From contig JAXDDX010000062.1 of NCBI GenBank assembly GCA_034670405.1, positions 434,001-498,000 on the forward strand: a stretch of 64,000 bases of DNA, in the 5' to 3' direction. The stretch is from Hoplostethus atlanticus. Its lineage: Eukaryota > Chordata > Actinopteri > Trachichthyiformes > Trachichthyidae. The notes below the pieces were generated by a model. The model did no database searches. It had not been told where the DNA came from and saw nothing but the letters and a program-made list of their open reading frames with translations. A program made the translations under genes and the position numbers. Positions 37,256 through 50,247 of this stretch are shown piece by piece (position 1 is the first letter of the stretch; every line of letters begins with the position of its first letter).

Positions 37256-40200
37256 TAACGTCACCCTCCAGACCTCACCTGCACCTTCACACTGTAAATA
37301 TCACAAACTGGAGGGGAGTGAAGGTGCATCCATGACTACAACCACTTCTGGACCATACTCAGCAAACATTGTGAAATCACTACAACAATGTTGAAAACCT
37401 GTGTAAATATAGTGCAAAATTTGGACCATATCTTTCTGATATCAGTTCAAAACAATTTACAACAATGTTTGAATTAATTTTTTAGTGTGCCAGAATATCA
37501 TATTGTGAAAATGTTGTGCTCATTAGTGTTGGCGTTGGACTTGACCCTCCTGCATGTTGCAATCCTTCAAATGCTTGCTGAGTGTTAGTATTTTGATCAC
37601 TGGCGTGTCTAGTTATGATAATCTGTAGATGCTAATAAATATACTGAATGCCGACTGAAAACTGAATTGTGTTCATATTTTAATCTATAGATTTAGACCA
37701 CTTCAGTTAGCTTATGCTTCCCTTGGAGCTACTTGTACCCAACACCTATAGTAATATACAGTATATACTATATAATCTGAAGGTCTGCATGATTAATAAA
37801 CTGTCCAAATGTATGCATATGGTTGTAGAGACCTACTAGATCTAGTTCAAAATGTTTCTGATGCAAAGTGCAGTTGGTAATGGTCCCCAAGGTAATTCAA
37901 TGGTTTATGTTCCCATTCTCACTGCCACACAGGATGGTGAAATATGCACTATAAACATTTAAGGTGCTCTAATCTCACAGAATCACCCTGCTGGTATTAT
38001 GATATGTGTGTGTGTGATTGTACACCTGAAAAGAGATAAACACAGACTTTTCTTGAAAGGGTCTGAGGGGAGCAGGAGGGCTTAGTGGGAGCAAAGCAGC
38101 GTTCAAGAAGTGTGGCAGAGGGGTTTACAGGGAACCAGCCCCTTCAATGATTAGTCATGCCCACTTATCAAGATATCTTGCAAGGGACGGGTGTCTTTAT
38201 CCTCTAAGAGCTCACAGTGTTTACTGGCACGCACACAATTTCATTGGTCCTTTAGAAACAATGAGTTGGGTAAAGCCACTTGAGTAAAGAAGATCAACAG
38301 CCAAAATTTGTTGAACGATTAGATATGATCCAATTAATCTTTAGTTCAAGTTGGAGTTTAATGAAAGCAGGAAATACGGCTTCAATGCGTGCATTTTGAT
38401 ACAATATATGAGCAATTCTGTGTTGAGTAGGAATAGGGATTATAAATTGTTGGCATTTCTATTGCCACAAAGTTTCATCATAACATGGCTTTAAAAGCCA
38501 GCACCTGAAAGAGTCACCTACATTTCTTTACTCACCTTGGAAAATAAACATACAGTCCATATTTCCATCTGCACTTTCTTGGATTGAAGAGAGTGGCTGA
38601 TTAACAGCAGGAGGGTGGCAGAAGAGGTGTGGCAGAGAGGTAGTGGCAGAGTGGAAGGAAGGTGGCACGCCGGATGCCTCTGTCAGGACATTGTAAACCA
38701 AATGAGTAAAACGCACACCACCAGCGACGATAGAGGATTGTTGTTGCTGTAGACAGTAGAACCGCTCAAGGGCCACAGTTGCCATGTGGGTTGCTTTCCT
38801 CCATAGAAATTGATGGCATGCACTGTAATTAAAGTCTAAGAGCTAGCTGAAAGGGTCAGCACCGTGAGCTGTGGGATGGTCCCAAGGAAAAAAAAATATT
38901 ACAGACCTTGGAGTCAACATCAGTGAAACAAGCCACAGGAAGGCAGGCAGCTAAACAGGAACAATAGGATCCACATGCATACATGAATACAAAGTACCTA
39001 CGATTTAATATGCACGTCTGGGCACAAGCCTGGACTCAACCATAAAACTGTGTTGTGACATTTCGGAAATAACTAGTGTATTTGCTTTAAGTTAATGTCT
39101 TTGTTCCAGTTCCGTGGATTTTATTCGAGCTAACTACTCAAAAATTCAACCGAGAGGTCTCAAAACAGTCTCAAATAGTTTGTAATGACATTTCATAGCA
39201 GGCTGTAATTTATGTTTATGTTTTGATACCACATCCTTTGAGGACCACAGAGGCTACATCTGTCTGTTTATGTTTTATATATGTCTTATGTCTGCTTTAC
39301 ATTAAGGATTGGCAACTCTGCCAAAACAATGTTGTCACTATGAGGGAACCAGAGGGTGTGTGTATGAACTCATACTGTATGTCACCCTACAGTAAGGTTC
39401 AGTGAACTCTGAATCAGTAATTCAGCTACATTAACATTGTTCCATTTTTGAAGCCAAGCAAATTAACTGACAGTTAACTAATAATTTCAGCCTGAAGCAA
39501 GCACACAACCTTTTTGAGTTGGGATTAAGAAATTGAAATTGAACTGCTCCTGATTTGATCAAATATGAGGTATTAGCAAAGCTATGTTTCAATATCAAGA
39601 GTAAAAGAGCTATGAAAAGTGATATTATCGTGCACAGCATCAGAAAAAACGTTTGTTTCAATAATGCAAATGTTTCCCTTATGTTACTGTTCTGAAAAAC
39701 AGGAATGATAAAGAACAATACCTGTATGTGGTCATGCAAATCAGATGCAAAAATAAAACCTGTTTTAGAACAGGGAAACATTAACATGCCCTAAGGTCTA
39801 TGGGAGGAAAGTGTAAAATAATAATTCGATAGGTTAAGGCAGGCGTTGTTTGTATGCTCTCATGTGGCATGAGAGTGTGAAATTATTACTGGACTCTTCA
39901 GAAACTATCGAGAGAGGCAAAATGTAATGATAACTGTGCTGCCGCCACCCAAACAGCTTTTTGGCACACATTTTTTGTTACACTGCAAAAAAAAAAAAAG
40001 TATTTAGACACAAAGACATCTCGTCCAAATATCTGTTGAGACATAATATTGTTCATTGTTCATAGAGGGTGTAATACTTTCCATGGTTTCAAAACACAAC
40101 CAGTGTTTCAAACCAGTTTCCTCTATCACTCTATTCCTGTCTAATAATCATTACATATTTGCTGGAAGTACCAAATTTATAATGCAAATCAACACACTGC

Positions 40201-43200
40201 ACAATTTCCAGATTAATAAATTCCTAAAACCCACAGTATATTGTTACATTTATCATGTTTGAAAATGTGTGTGCATGTTAATGGGTCTGTCAGCATGTTA
40301 AAGACATGATCATGGCCCCAACCCACATTGCCAGATGCCCTAGTTTACAAACTGCTGCCTCAAACAACTGAGTTTACTCTGCAATAATTTGCACTTCCTT
40401 GTAGATGAATACCTGTATTGTTACAAGCTGTGCAGCTACTTTATCAACACCTTGGACTTGCAACTATGCAAAAACTGTGGAAATGTCTTCCTGGGTGTTT
40501 ACAGAATTATTCTTTTGTTAAGTCTGTGTTAAATTCATATGACAGTTAAAATATGAATACAGTACTGGCTATGTCTTCAGATCCTAACCAAAGCTATCTG
40601 GCATTGCAGGATGGAGAGCCCTGAGCAAGAGGTTACAGGAAATACCAAAGCTTAGAGGATTCACCAGAATATACCTCATTGCTGTCAGATTGTCACAACA
40701 GATCACACAGTGACTTCCTGCGGAGTTGTCCGTCAGTCCATCAGTCACATTAGCCATCTAAGTGGGGCTCAATCAAGTGCAGTCTTGGTTTGGGGAATCT
40801 TGTCTGTCCCCAGTATCTGTCCATCAGAAGGAAAATGTTGTGTATTGATTTCATGTCTGGAGAACCTACAGACTCCAGCTGGAACTGACAGTCAGTGACT
40901 CAGCTCTGTTCAAGTGACAGACAAAAAACAAGGAAAAAAACTGTCATTTTGAAGGTGCATAGATAAACTAAATTAAGAAGATTTTTTTTGGAAAGACACA
41001 CAAATAGTTTATTCTTGATGAAGTCAAAGAACATTACTGGTTAACATCATATCAGCACTGAACTGTTAACTATTGCTTTTTTTTTTTTTTCCTTTTTAAG
41101 AGGAATGACAGCATTATGCCAAGTTCATGGCAGTCTGCCAATATCTGATGCCGAGGCAAGAGCTCAATGTTAAATTCACATTAATCTTCTTGCCCTGAAA
41201 TAAAAAAAAAAATGAAAATGATGCTATCGGTTTTGTCCTATTTTCAAGTTTGCCATTCCCATTGCTTTTTGACTGTTATTGTTTAGTGTTTATTGTCCTC
41301 TATGTATTGGCTGGTCAGGCCTTTATAATGAGGACAAATCAAAAGGCCATAGAGTACAAACACTGAGCCATGTTTGTGCTCCAGAGAGAAATGCAAAATG
41401 TTTGCTGCCAAAACAAAGTGATAAAGTAACTCTACAGTGAACTGAAGCGCCCATTTGCACCACCATACTGTGTGAATTGCTGTTATATGCCCTAGATCTA
41501 TTTATTTCTGGAATCACAACATACTGTAAATCTCGCATTTAAAAAGAGCAAAAATCTCAAAACACCCCCCTTCTCTCTCAGTCGGTGAAAGAAAAAGTAA
41601 CTCGCGACACGTTCACATCTCCAGTAGCGCACTGTTGTCGACTAACTTCATCAAGAATGGGGTGTTTCTTGCCTGAAGTGCTTGGTGGATGAGCCAGACA
41701 CATTCTCTTGCTGCCTTGCCTTCTTTGGTTTGCTTTCTTTGACATCAAGCAGCAGTTCTTAGATATATACCAATTTATTTCACATTTACCCACTGAGATA
41801 AGATTTTGTTTTGGGGGTATCAAAGTGCTGAAAGCAAAAATGAAATATAGTATAAAGGCCTGAGACGCAACTTGCCTCATCGTCTAACTCTTGAAACGTC
41901 TGATTGAAAAAAAAGAAAAACTTAAACGGTGGCGTTCTTCTTTGATGCAAATTGATGGAATTTGTGCTTGGGCAAAAAAGGGTTGTCGTCTATGTTTCTA
42001 TGTTTATTAACAACCTCCTGAAGTCCCACCCTCTAGTTTGTCTAAGCAGCAATAGAATCCCCCGTCTTCCATTTTGTTATTTGGAGAATTAAATGATTCT
42101 GTTTGAAGTGTGTGGGGTTTTCGTTTTCTTTTTTTCTCCAGGATGAGGATTGCGCTTGTAACCATGGCTCCACTTTTCTTTTTTTTTTTTTGTCCCGAAG
42201 ATTTACATAAAAAGCTCTCCGTCTGGAAAGTTTTGAACAGATTCTGGCAAAAGTAAACTAAGGATGTGCGACAAAATGAAAGCCTCCAGGACTGGTGCAG
42301 GGAGGGGAGGGGAGGGTGGTTAGTGGTGAGTGTGGAGGGAAGGACTGGAGGGGGTTGTGGGTAGCTGAGCTTTAGCCTGTCTGTGTATGAGAGCAGCAAA
42401 TCCGACTTGGTTGGTAAACAGAGGCTCGGGGGACACTTCTTTTGCATGCAGGCTGCTGCGAACTAGACGGAAGCCCTCTCTGAGTCTAATAGAGTGAGCT
42501 CATTGAAATCGGCGTAGAAAATGCCAATAAGGCTGTCAGCCACAAATACACAACGTTAGAGAGAGACACACACACATACACACACACGCATACAAATGCA
42601 CCTGTATGTGTGAGCTGTCTGGTATATACGCATTGCTTTCTGAAGCTAGGAGTATCATAAGGGCATCATTTCTCCTTGATTCACTCCCACCTGATTGGGC
42701 TGGGCCAATTGTGAAGTGCATATTCGGCTTTTCAGCTCTACACTGCAGCTGTAAAGCAAACGTTATGGTTATGCTTATTAATTAGCTTTGATTCTGCTGC
42801 GGACTAATGCGTTGCATAAAGTGTGAAAAGCCTTTTCTGAATGTATAAGAAGATGAGACAGACCTCCCCTGAGATCTGTTTTCTCTTCCCTTCTTTTCTT
42901 GTCTTTTCTTTTCCTTTAGAGGGAAGCACCTGTAATTTGTCTTCATCAGCTTGTATGGACATCCTCAGGAACAAAAGCCGGACCCGAAAAGTATCAAATC
43001 AACAGCACATTTTTCAGAAAATGGCAGATCCAATTTTATACATGTCCCTGAGGCTTCCCTCTAACTGTTGGTGTGCTGACCCTTCACTCATTCCACGCTG
43101 CTTCTCGCAGCCTAGGAGGAGCTTTTCAAGATTGTTTCTGTCTCTGGCAACCCGGCGAGATGGGCCTCAACGGGAGGAATGCTAACGAGATGTCCCAATG

Positions 43201-46200
43201 ATGTTCAATATAGCATCCTGTAGACATGCAAAGCTGCCTGGCCAAATTGCCAATAATCTACATGAGACAGAAGAGATGGAGTATCGTCTTATTTTGACAT
43301 CCGGTGAGATAGCGGTGTCTTGTTTGCCACTAAACGTGACGTGCGGTAGAAGTGGTATAGTGTATTTGAATTGTTTTGAACTTTTATTTCCTGTTAGAAC
43401 TTACATTTACTAGCCCCGATTTGATAAAGCGGGATCCGAGTTTGTCTTGTAGAACAATTTAGAGTGATCACATAGACATGTCACCGGCCCTAGATCAGCA
43501 CTCTTGAATCGGAAATACTGTTTTTCCATTTCATTTTTGACATTTTCAATCTCCTCTACCATTGCTGCTTTTCTTCTGCTTCATACTCACCTGGACTGCA
43601 CATTGCATCGTGCGTGGCATGAAAGATATAATTCAGTCCCATTTTAAGTTCCCAGCACATGCAGTAGGATCCCATTCATTGTGGAACTCCATTATAACTC
43701 CTTCAAATAACTAACTATCATTCTGCAGCCATAATCAGTCTTTTTACACGCTAATATTTATCTTATAAATATTGTGTAAAAATACTCCACCATGGTATTT
43801 AGCAGAATTTCAACATTATTTTAATGTTTTTGCTGATTATAGATTGGCAGCAGATGACTTTTTATTCAAAAGGGGCCTTGATCCAAATCATCACAAAGCT
43901 ATGCAATGGAAAATTACATATGAACAATGCAAAATAAACACGCAGTGAAGGAAATTATCCAAAATGTAGAAATCACAGCAATTTTCCTTTGAGGCCGTCA
44001 CACAGAAAGTAATAAGCAGGACGTTAATGAAAGCAGTTTGGTCTTGTATTTCAAGGCTTGTGCTTTACAGATGTCAAGCTAATCTTGTGAGTTAAAAAAA
44101 ATATATAACTACTATGATTTTTTTCTACTATGCACCCAGTGTGCACGTAATAAAACAGACTATGTGCAGTTTGTGAATAGGAGGCAATATGTATTATAGC
44201 ATGTTCTTGCAGTGTCTACAGAAGTCTAGCGTCGTGTGCAGTGGAGACAGTTTACTATGCATGGTAAATGAATGAGTCACACATGTAGAACAATAATACA
44301 CTAAGTGAACACTATGCCATGAGAGGTAATACATTTGATTTGAACAGCCACCCCGGAGCCAGATGAGTGGACAGACTCTCCAAGCAACACTTGGCAGCTC
44401 AAAATAATTGTCCCTGAAACATCGACACTTATGAACACTGGGAAATGTGCTGTGTACATGATTTGCTGATTACAGCCCTGGTTTGGCTTCATGACAGATT
44501 TTCCAGATCAGATCAAATCCTGTAGGTTGCTTGTTAAATTGAAGGTGCCACATAATTCAATTGCAATGTTTTTGCATGATGTGTAACAATGTTAACATTA
44601 GTAACCGTAGCAGCTGTCATAATATTATGCCATTATTATATTGGATTTTGACATTTTGTATGCCAGTGTTTCTTTGCACACAGACATTAATGAGTACCTT
44701 TGCCATTTCACCGTGGAAACCTTACAAGTGCATAAACAAATGTGGTTTTCGTCTGAAAGTCAAATCACATTTCAGCAACATTCATTGGAATACTTTATAG
44801 GTTTTTGCCAAGAGTGGTATCAAACAATATGGATTAGGTCCACTCAACAAGCTGCACCCTGTCAGGTTCAAATGATAAAACCAGACTGAAATTGGCCTGC
44901 GTGCAAAGGATTGCTGAGGGCAAGGATTATAAAGGTTTTTCACCCACCACCTTGCCCCCATATTGATTGAAGTATAACTAGGAGATTTATCAACATACAG
45001 TGTTTGACAGGGAGTTCAGTAACACTTTGAATTAAGTTGCAACTACACCAGCGAGGGATAGAAATGCCACCACAGCAAGGATTTAGGAAAGGCGCATTGA
45101 GATATGTGGCTGTCAATATTTTTGTTAATTTGTTCATATCAATAATTTGATAAACATGGCCCCCCATCCACTTAACCCTGTTTCTGCATCTATTAAATCG
45201 GGAATTCAGCTATGAAAATACATTCCTGAATTAGTGGCTCACAATGCAGGAACTTTCTGGGTTGGTCATGGACATGCACCAATAAAAATAAAGATCCTTC
45301 TTATCATAATAGGCAAAAACATGTATACCAAAAGCTGAACGTCACGTCACGAGAGCTCTCGGATGTAATGATATTCTCATTCCCTGCCTAAAGCATATAA
45401 TCTTTCCAGGTTGACTCAGAACACAGAATGAAAAAAGAAAAAAAAACATGGGATGCTTCCATGACCCTAGGAGTTTATATCAGGTATGAAAACACCATGC
45501 AGTACCATGTTAGTGGGCTGTTTTGGGGCCTTCATATCCATGACTATGATTTCACCAATTTTCATTTAAAGTTATTTTTAAGAAGTTACAGCCAGAAATC
45601 ATACATCGCCAGATTTAGAATGATTTTTCTGAGGCTTATGTGTCTCAGATGGTTTTTCTGCTGAACAATAGTTTGGGATGAATACGAATTCATGAAGCTA
45701 CGATCCACCACTGTCAACCCTTTAGACAACGACAAGAGCTAAGAGTTTGTCCCGCTCCTTAATCTGTGACGCCATGCCGATGTCTCAGCGGACGCGCCAG
45801 TGGGACATCGCAAATTACATCTTTGGGAGCGACTCATTCATGATCATAAATTCTCATTACATTATCCAGGGCTCTTCAAACAAGTTCCAGATAGAGTAGT
45901 GTTCCCCTTTTAACATTAGGTAAGGTGGGCTGATGGGAAATCAGATGATAGTAGTCACTCCACAGCTTCAAAATAAAAAACATGAGTTCAATCTGGATAT
46001 TGGACATATGCAAAATGTACCCAAGATTTCAGATTTTAGTTGAAAATTTGAGCTGCTACAAATAATCCTTTCTGTCACCAAACCACCAATACTAACCGAG
46101 AGAACATTTATACCACATCTGTTTAACTCTGCAATGTTATCTTTACGGAAAACAGCCTATGATCCGCGCGTTGCCTGGAAGCACATGTGGGATGAAATAG

Positions 46201-49200
46201 GAGACAGATACAAGAAGATGGGAGACAACACAGTGTGATGAGCACTGAAGCAAAAAAGCAGCAAGGGAATCTGTCAAGGAATCAAAGCCCAGACAAGTTG
46301 AAGGGGAAGAGGATTCAGATGCACAAACACACACTGTGTTTTTCTCAGACCTGGAGGTGGAGGAGCACACCACAAATCAAATTCTAATTAGCTATTTTCA
46401 AACTTGGGTCTGCTCTTATGTAAAATATTTTTTTTGTAACACCTCATTTTCCTTTAAAGGGGGACAGCAGCCTCTATTCTGACCCACTTGGGTAACCCTG
46501 TGATGTTAACACTAGAGGCATATCGATGTGCGTTCCCCTCCGCAGAAGCAGAATTCATACCAGATCCTGAATAATTCCAAACCCAAGCAGCTGTTAGATG
46601 CTTCTAAAACGATCATGCTCAGTTGTATGCTGTCAAGCTACCAGAACACATTTTAATGTACAACGGTTTAAAATTTCATCATTGGCACGCCACTGGAACA
46701 GGCAAGGTTTTTCATAATGAAGAAGAGTGTCCGACTTCTTTTTGCGCATTCAGCAGACCCCTCAAATGATCACGTTTTCACCATTTGTTACTCCTTTCCA
46801 ACTCAAATAGCAGCCTTCTTCTGGGAGTCTCTGCTCTCTCTGAACCTGCTGGTTCAGACAGCATACAATAGTTTCATGATTACTTTTAGAATTTCACCTA
46901 AATTAATGGTGTGGGTGAGAGAGAGTGTGTTGTGAGGGCTCTAGTCTGCAGTCATGATTGCCAATGAGAAAAAATATATACAAACTAAAATGATGCAAAT
47001 GATTTAACCCGTAGGACATTTTTTAACAAATCAACAATTTTGAACATCATTCATGTCACCAGTCGACCTAAAAACATGCCTTTGTTACAACTGCCTAGAA
47101 AAAGTAATTAGACCCGATGACTCGTTGTTTATCACCACTCCTGACAGACATTGTCAAAGATCATCTTGATGCTTCTCCTGATAAGGGATAAGTGATGTGA
47201 AGGTCAGTGATATTTGGCAGAAAACATCAACAATTAAGAACCACAGACAAGCATTAGAGCTTGCTTCAATGAAAGCTATCTTTGCAATTATTCCACACTT
47301 GCTTATCTGGGATGAAATGGGCACATGGCAGCACAGAATAACGATGAGAGGGAATGACATTTGACTATCCCTGTTCTGTCCTCTATCCACTTCAATAAAA
47401 ATGTAAACAATGTTTACAGCATGTCCTTTAAGGCTCAAAAACTCCTGACACAACAGTGCTAGAATTTACATAGATTTTTTTTTTGGGTGGGGGGGGGCTG
47501 TGTCACATTTAATTATTTACATGTAAGCAAAAATTGTTTTGTTTATGAGATACAATGCAAAATTATTGATGAAACTTGGCCTTCGAGTATCCTAGCACCT
47601 CTGTCGCCAGCACCACATCATTATCATCATCAACTCTTACTAGTGCTCATGCACACACCATCAACTGTTGCCTGGCCCTCATTCCAGTGCTTGAAGTATA
47701 TTCCAAACTGGATATGAAGCTCTGTAGTGATGCAGAGGGACACCAGTCCAAAGGTTTAGCAGCAAATGACAATCTATCATGGGACTTCAGAGCACCTGCT
47801 GGGACCCAGATGTGCTATGGCACTTTTTTACAGGGTGGCTGGCGAAGCGCTCCCTCAGGGACTCAGCCTACAGCTGTGACAATGGCTACAGTACGTCTGC
47901 CTGATCTCCACATCTGAGCTCTCCCCTGCTGGTTTACATACAGATAAGCAAAAGCTAGTCGGCACCACTCATGCTTGTGCCTCCGCTTTATAAAATATGA
48001 GATATACATGGGAAGATAGAAATCTTGAGAGCCCTGCAAATAGTTGAGCTGAATTACAAGGATCTAGTGGGTCGTCAGAAGCCGAGCAGCAGCTTGCATG
48101 CTGATAAGTGATTATCTATCCAGCTACTGTAGTGCAACGTGCTTTCTACCACTGGACCAGACTGAATGAGACCAGACCTATCTGCACCCATCACTTCATT
48201 CTCCTGCCGCTATCCTGCCACTGAGGAGCACGTTTTCCACTACATGTATCTAAAATAGTATTTAATTACCTTTCTGTATTTTTCTTTTATTGTATTTGGT
48301 ATGTTTAAAACCTGATCAGGTAACTATTAACAAGATATATCATTACAAAATTTCTCAAGACACTTGAATTTTTGTATTTTTGAAACACTTTGAAGCACAG
48401 AATGACACTTCCAACATCTATTTCACCACGTAAAGCCATTTAACAGTTCATTACTATACCATTAGACTGATTAGACAATTCAGTGATAAGGGAATCCACA
48501 GATCACACTGGGACCTCATCAAGCTACTTTGAAAGGATAGTTTTACATGCTAGCAGTTTCTTCACACTGGAAGAAGTAGAACTACAGCATAGCTACCCTC
48601 AAGAGAAACAGTTAAGTTAAGTTAACAGTAAAGTTAACTAAACTAAACTTAGTTCACTACTTTGTAGTAACTTTATCTTACATTTACAATTTTATATAAT
48701 ACTAAATCACATGATTTCAAAAAACATCACTCATTAGGATGTTAATACAATAATATAATACGATAATATATATAATATAAAACATTTGATTTGAAATATT
48801 TAAATATTTAAATGCATTTCTTGTCATTTTGTAATTTCCTTTCACACAATTGCCGAAGGAGTATTTATTATTTTAATAAGATATAATTTATTGGAATTTA
48901 GCTCATCCCTGCCTCCTGCTGCTCCACTGTTGGTAAGATGATAGCAACCCCTATTGGCAGGTTGTGATGGTGTGGGGATAGTGGAATATGAGGGCAAGCA
49001 TCAGGGGTTCAAGGGGGTTTTTTGGAGGAAGAGAGAGGCGGGTGACAGGAAGAGATTTGTCTAGTGTCAGCACCCTGATTGTTAAACCCACTTTCTGTTT
49101 CCAAAATGAAACTATTTTGGAAAAGTATTGAAAACATTGCTCATCTTAAATATTTTTTGTCTAAAAATAGAAACCTTTCTGCAGTCATTTACCGCTGAGC

Positions 49201-49242
49201 AAATACTGTATGTTGTTTTTCCCGTTTAGTGCAGTATGCATG
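37256..49242. other. No gene seen; long AT-rich stretch
   Basis: Contains only chance-length frames, including a 146-codon minus frame at 42007-42447 that is low-complexity (Lys run, Pro/Ser/Leu) and judged spurious. A plus-strand G-rich tract is at 42300-42316, and AT-rich sequence with TTAAGTTAAC-like motifs at about 48605-48900. No transposon was confidently recognised. Confidence 0.5.
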
Positions 49243-50247
49243 TATACAGCTGCGAGAAAAAGTTTGTGAACCCTGTTTTTTTTTGCCTTTTTCTCCCCAA
49301 TTTGACATTGCCAATTTCCCCTACCTAAGCAGTCCCGGTTGCTACCACATGCCTCCTCCGATGCATGTGGAGTCGCCAGCCGCTTCTTTTCACTTCTTTT
49401 TAAAAAGAAAATTGTTTTTATTCAACATATTGTTGAAGCAGCCTAAGCTGGAATACAGCATGTGAACCTCTAGGATAATGACTTCTATGAAAGGAGGTAA
49501 CTGAAGTCAGTTGATCAATGAGATGACATTCAGGTGGGTTCGAGGATGTCCTGTCATATAAAGAAAAAACCTCAAGTTTGGTTACCAACAGAGTCTGCTC
49601 TCCACAAAAAGAGATCTGTTGAAGTGCAATATGCCCAGTCAAAAGAAATTTCAGTGGACCTCCAGAGAAGAGTTGTTGAGGCTTCTAAGGCTGGAAAAGG
49701 CTACAAAAGCATTTCCAAAGACGTGGGCCTCCATCAGTAAGACAGAATACAAATGGAAAAAATTCAGAGCCATTGCTGCTCTCCCTAGGAGTGGGGGCCC
49801 AGCAAAGATCACAGAACACGCCACATAATGGTCAAGGAATCCACAATAAGAACACTAAACAAGAGTGGTATGTTCATGGGAGGATACCAAGGAGGAAACC
49901 ACTGCTCTCCACAAAGACAAAGACCACCTGGATGTTCCACAAAGCTACTGGAATAATGTTCTGTAAACAGATGATATAAAAGTTGAACATTTTGGTAAAA
50001 GGGCACAACGCTATGTTTGGAGGATAAAAAAATACTGCATACCAACAGCAAAACCTCATCCCAACCGTAAAGCGTGGTGGTGGAGGGAGCATCATGGTTT
50101 GATGCTTTGCTGCCTCAGGGCCTGGACGGCTTCAATCATCGAAGGAACTATGGATTCCAAATCGTATGAGGAAATTCTACAGGAGAATATCAGGGTAACG
50201 GTCCGTGATCTGTAGGAATGCAGGTCATTTAAAAGGGTTCACAAACT
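49243..50247 (+). mobile_element. Tc1/mariner-type DNA transposon relic
   Basis: The left end is TA followed by CAGCTGCGAGAAAAAGTTTG and TGAACCC; the right part has the inverse AGGGTTCACAAACT (50234-50247), after which the terminal inverted repeat is lost. Between them are pieces of a Tc1-type transposase in different plus-strand frames. The N-terminal helix-turn-helix part is at 49610-49737 (QRRVVEASKAGKGYKSISKD), followed after a frame change by YKWKKFRAIAALPRSGGPAK (about 49752-49811). Later a degraded catalytic-domain region reads VEHFGKRAQRYVWR (about 49984-50025). The frame changes and stops mean it makes no working transposase. The left end also holds an inserted repeat (49284-49400). 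Confidence 0.85.
49284..49400. repeat. Common teleost interspersed repeat fragment nested in the Tc1 left end
   Basis: The sequence runs CCAATTTCCCCTACCTAAGC, AGTCCCGGTTGC, then ACCACATGCCTCCTCCGATG, CATGTGGAGTCGCCAGCCGC and TTCTTTTCAC. This matches a repeat I recognise from many teleost intergenic sequences; I do not know its formal family name. It interrupts the expected Tc1 left-end sequence directly after the inverted repeat, so it is younger than that copy. Confidence 0.5.

Noticed and set aside
42007-42447. 146-codon minus-strand frame
   Set aside because: Low-complexity composition (lysine run from a T-rich tract, Pro/Ser/Leu-rich), no domain, no supporting splice or promoter context.
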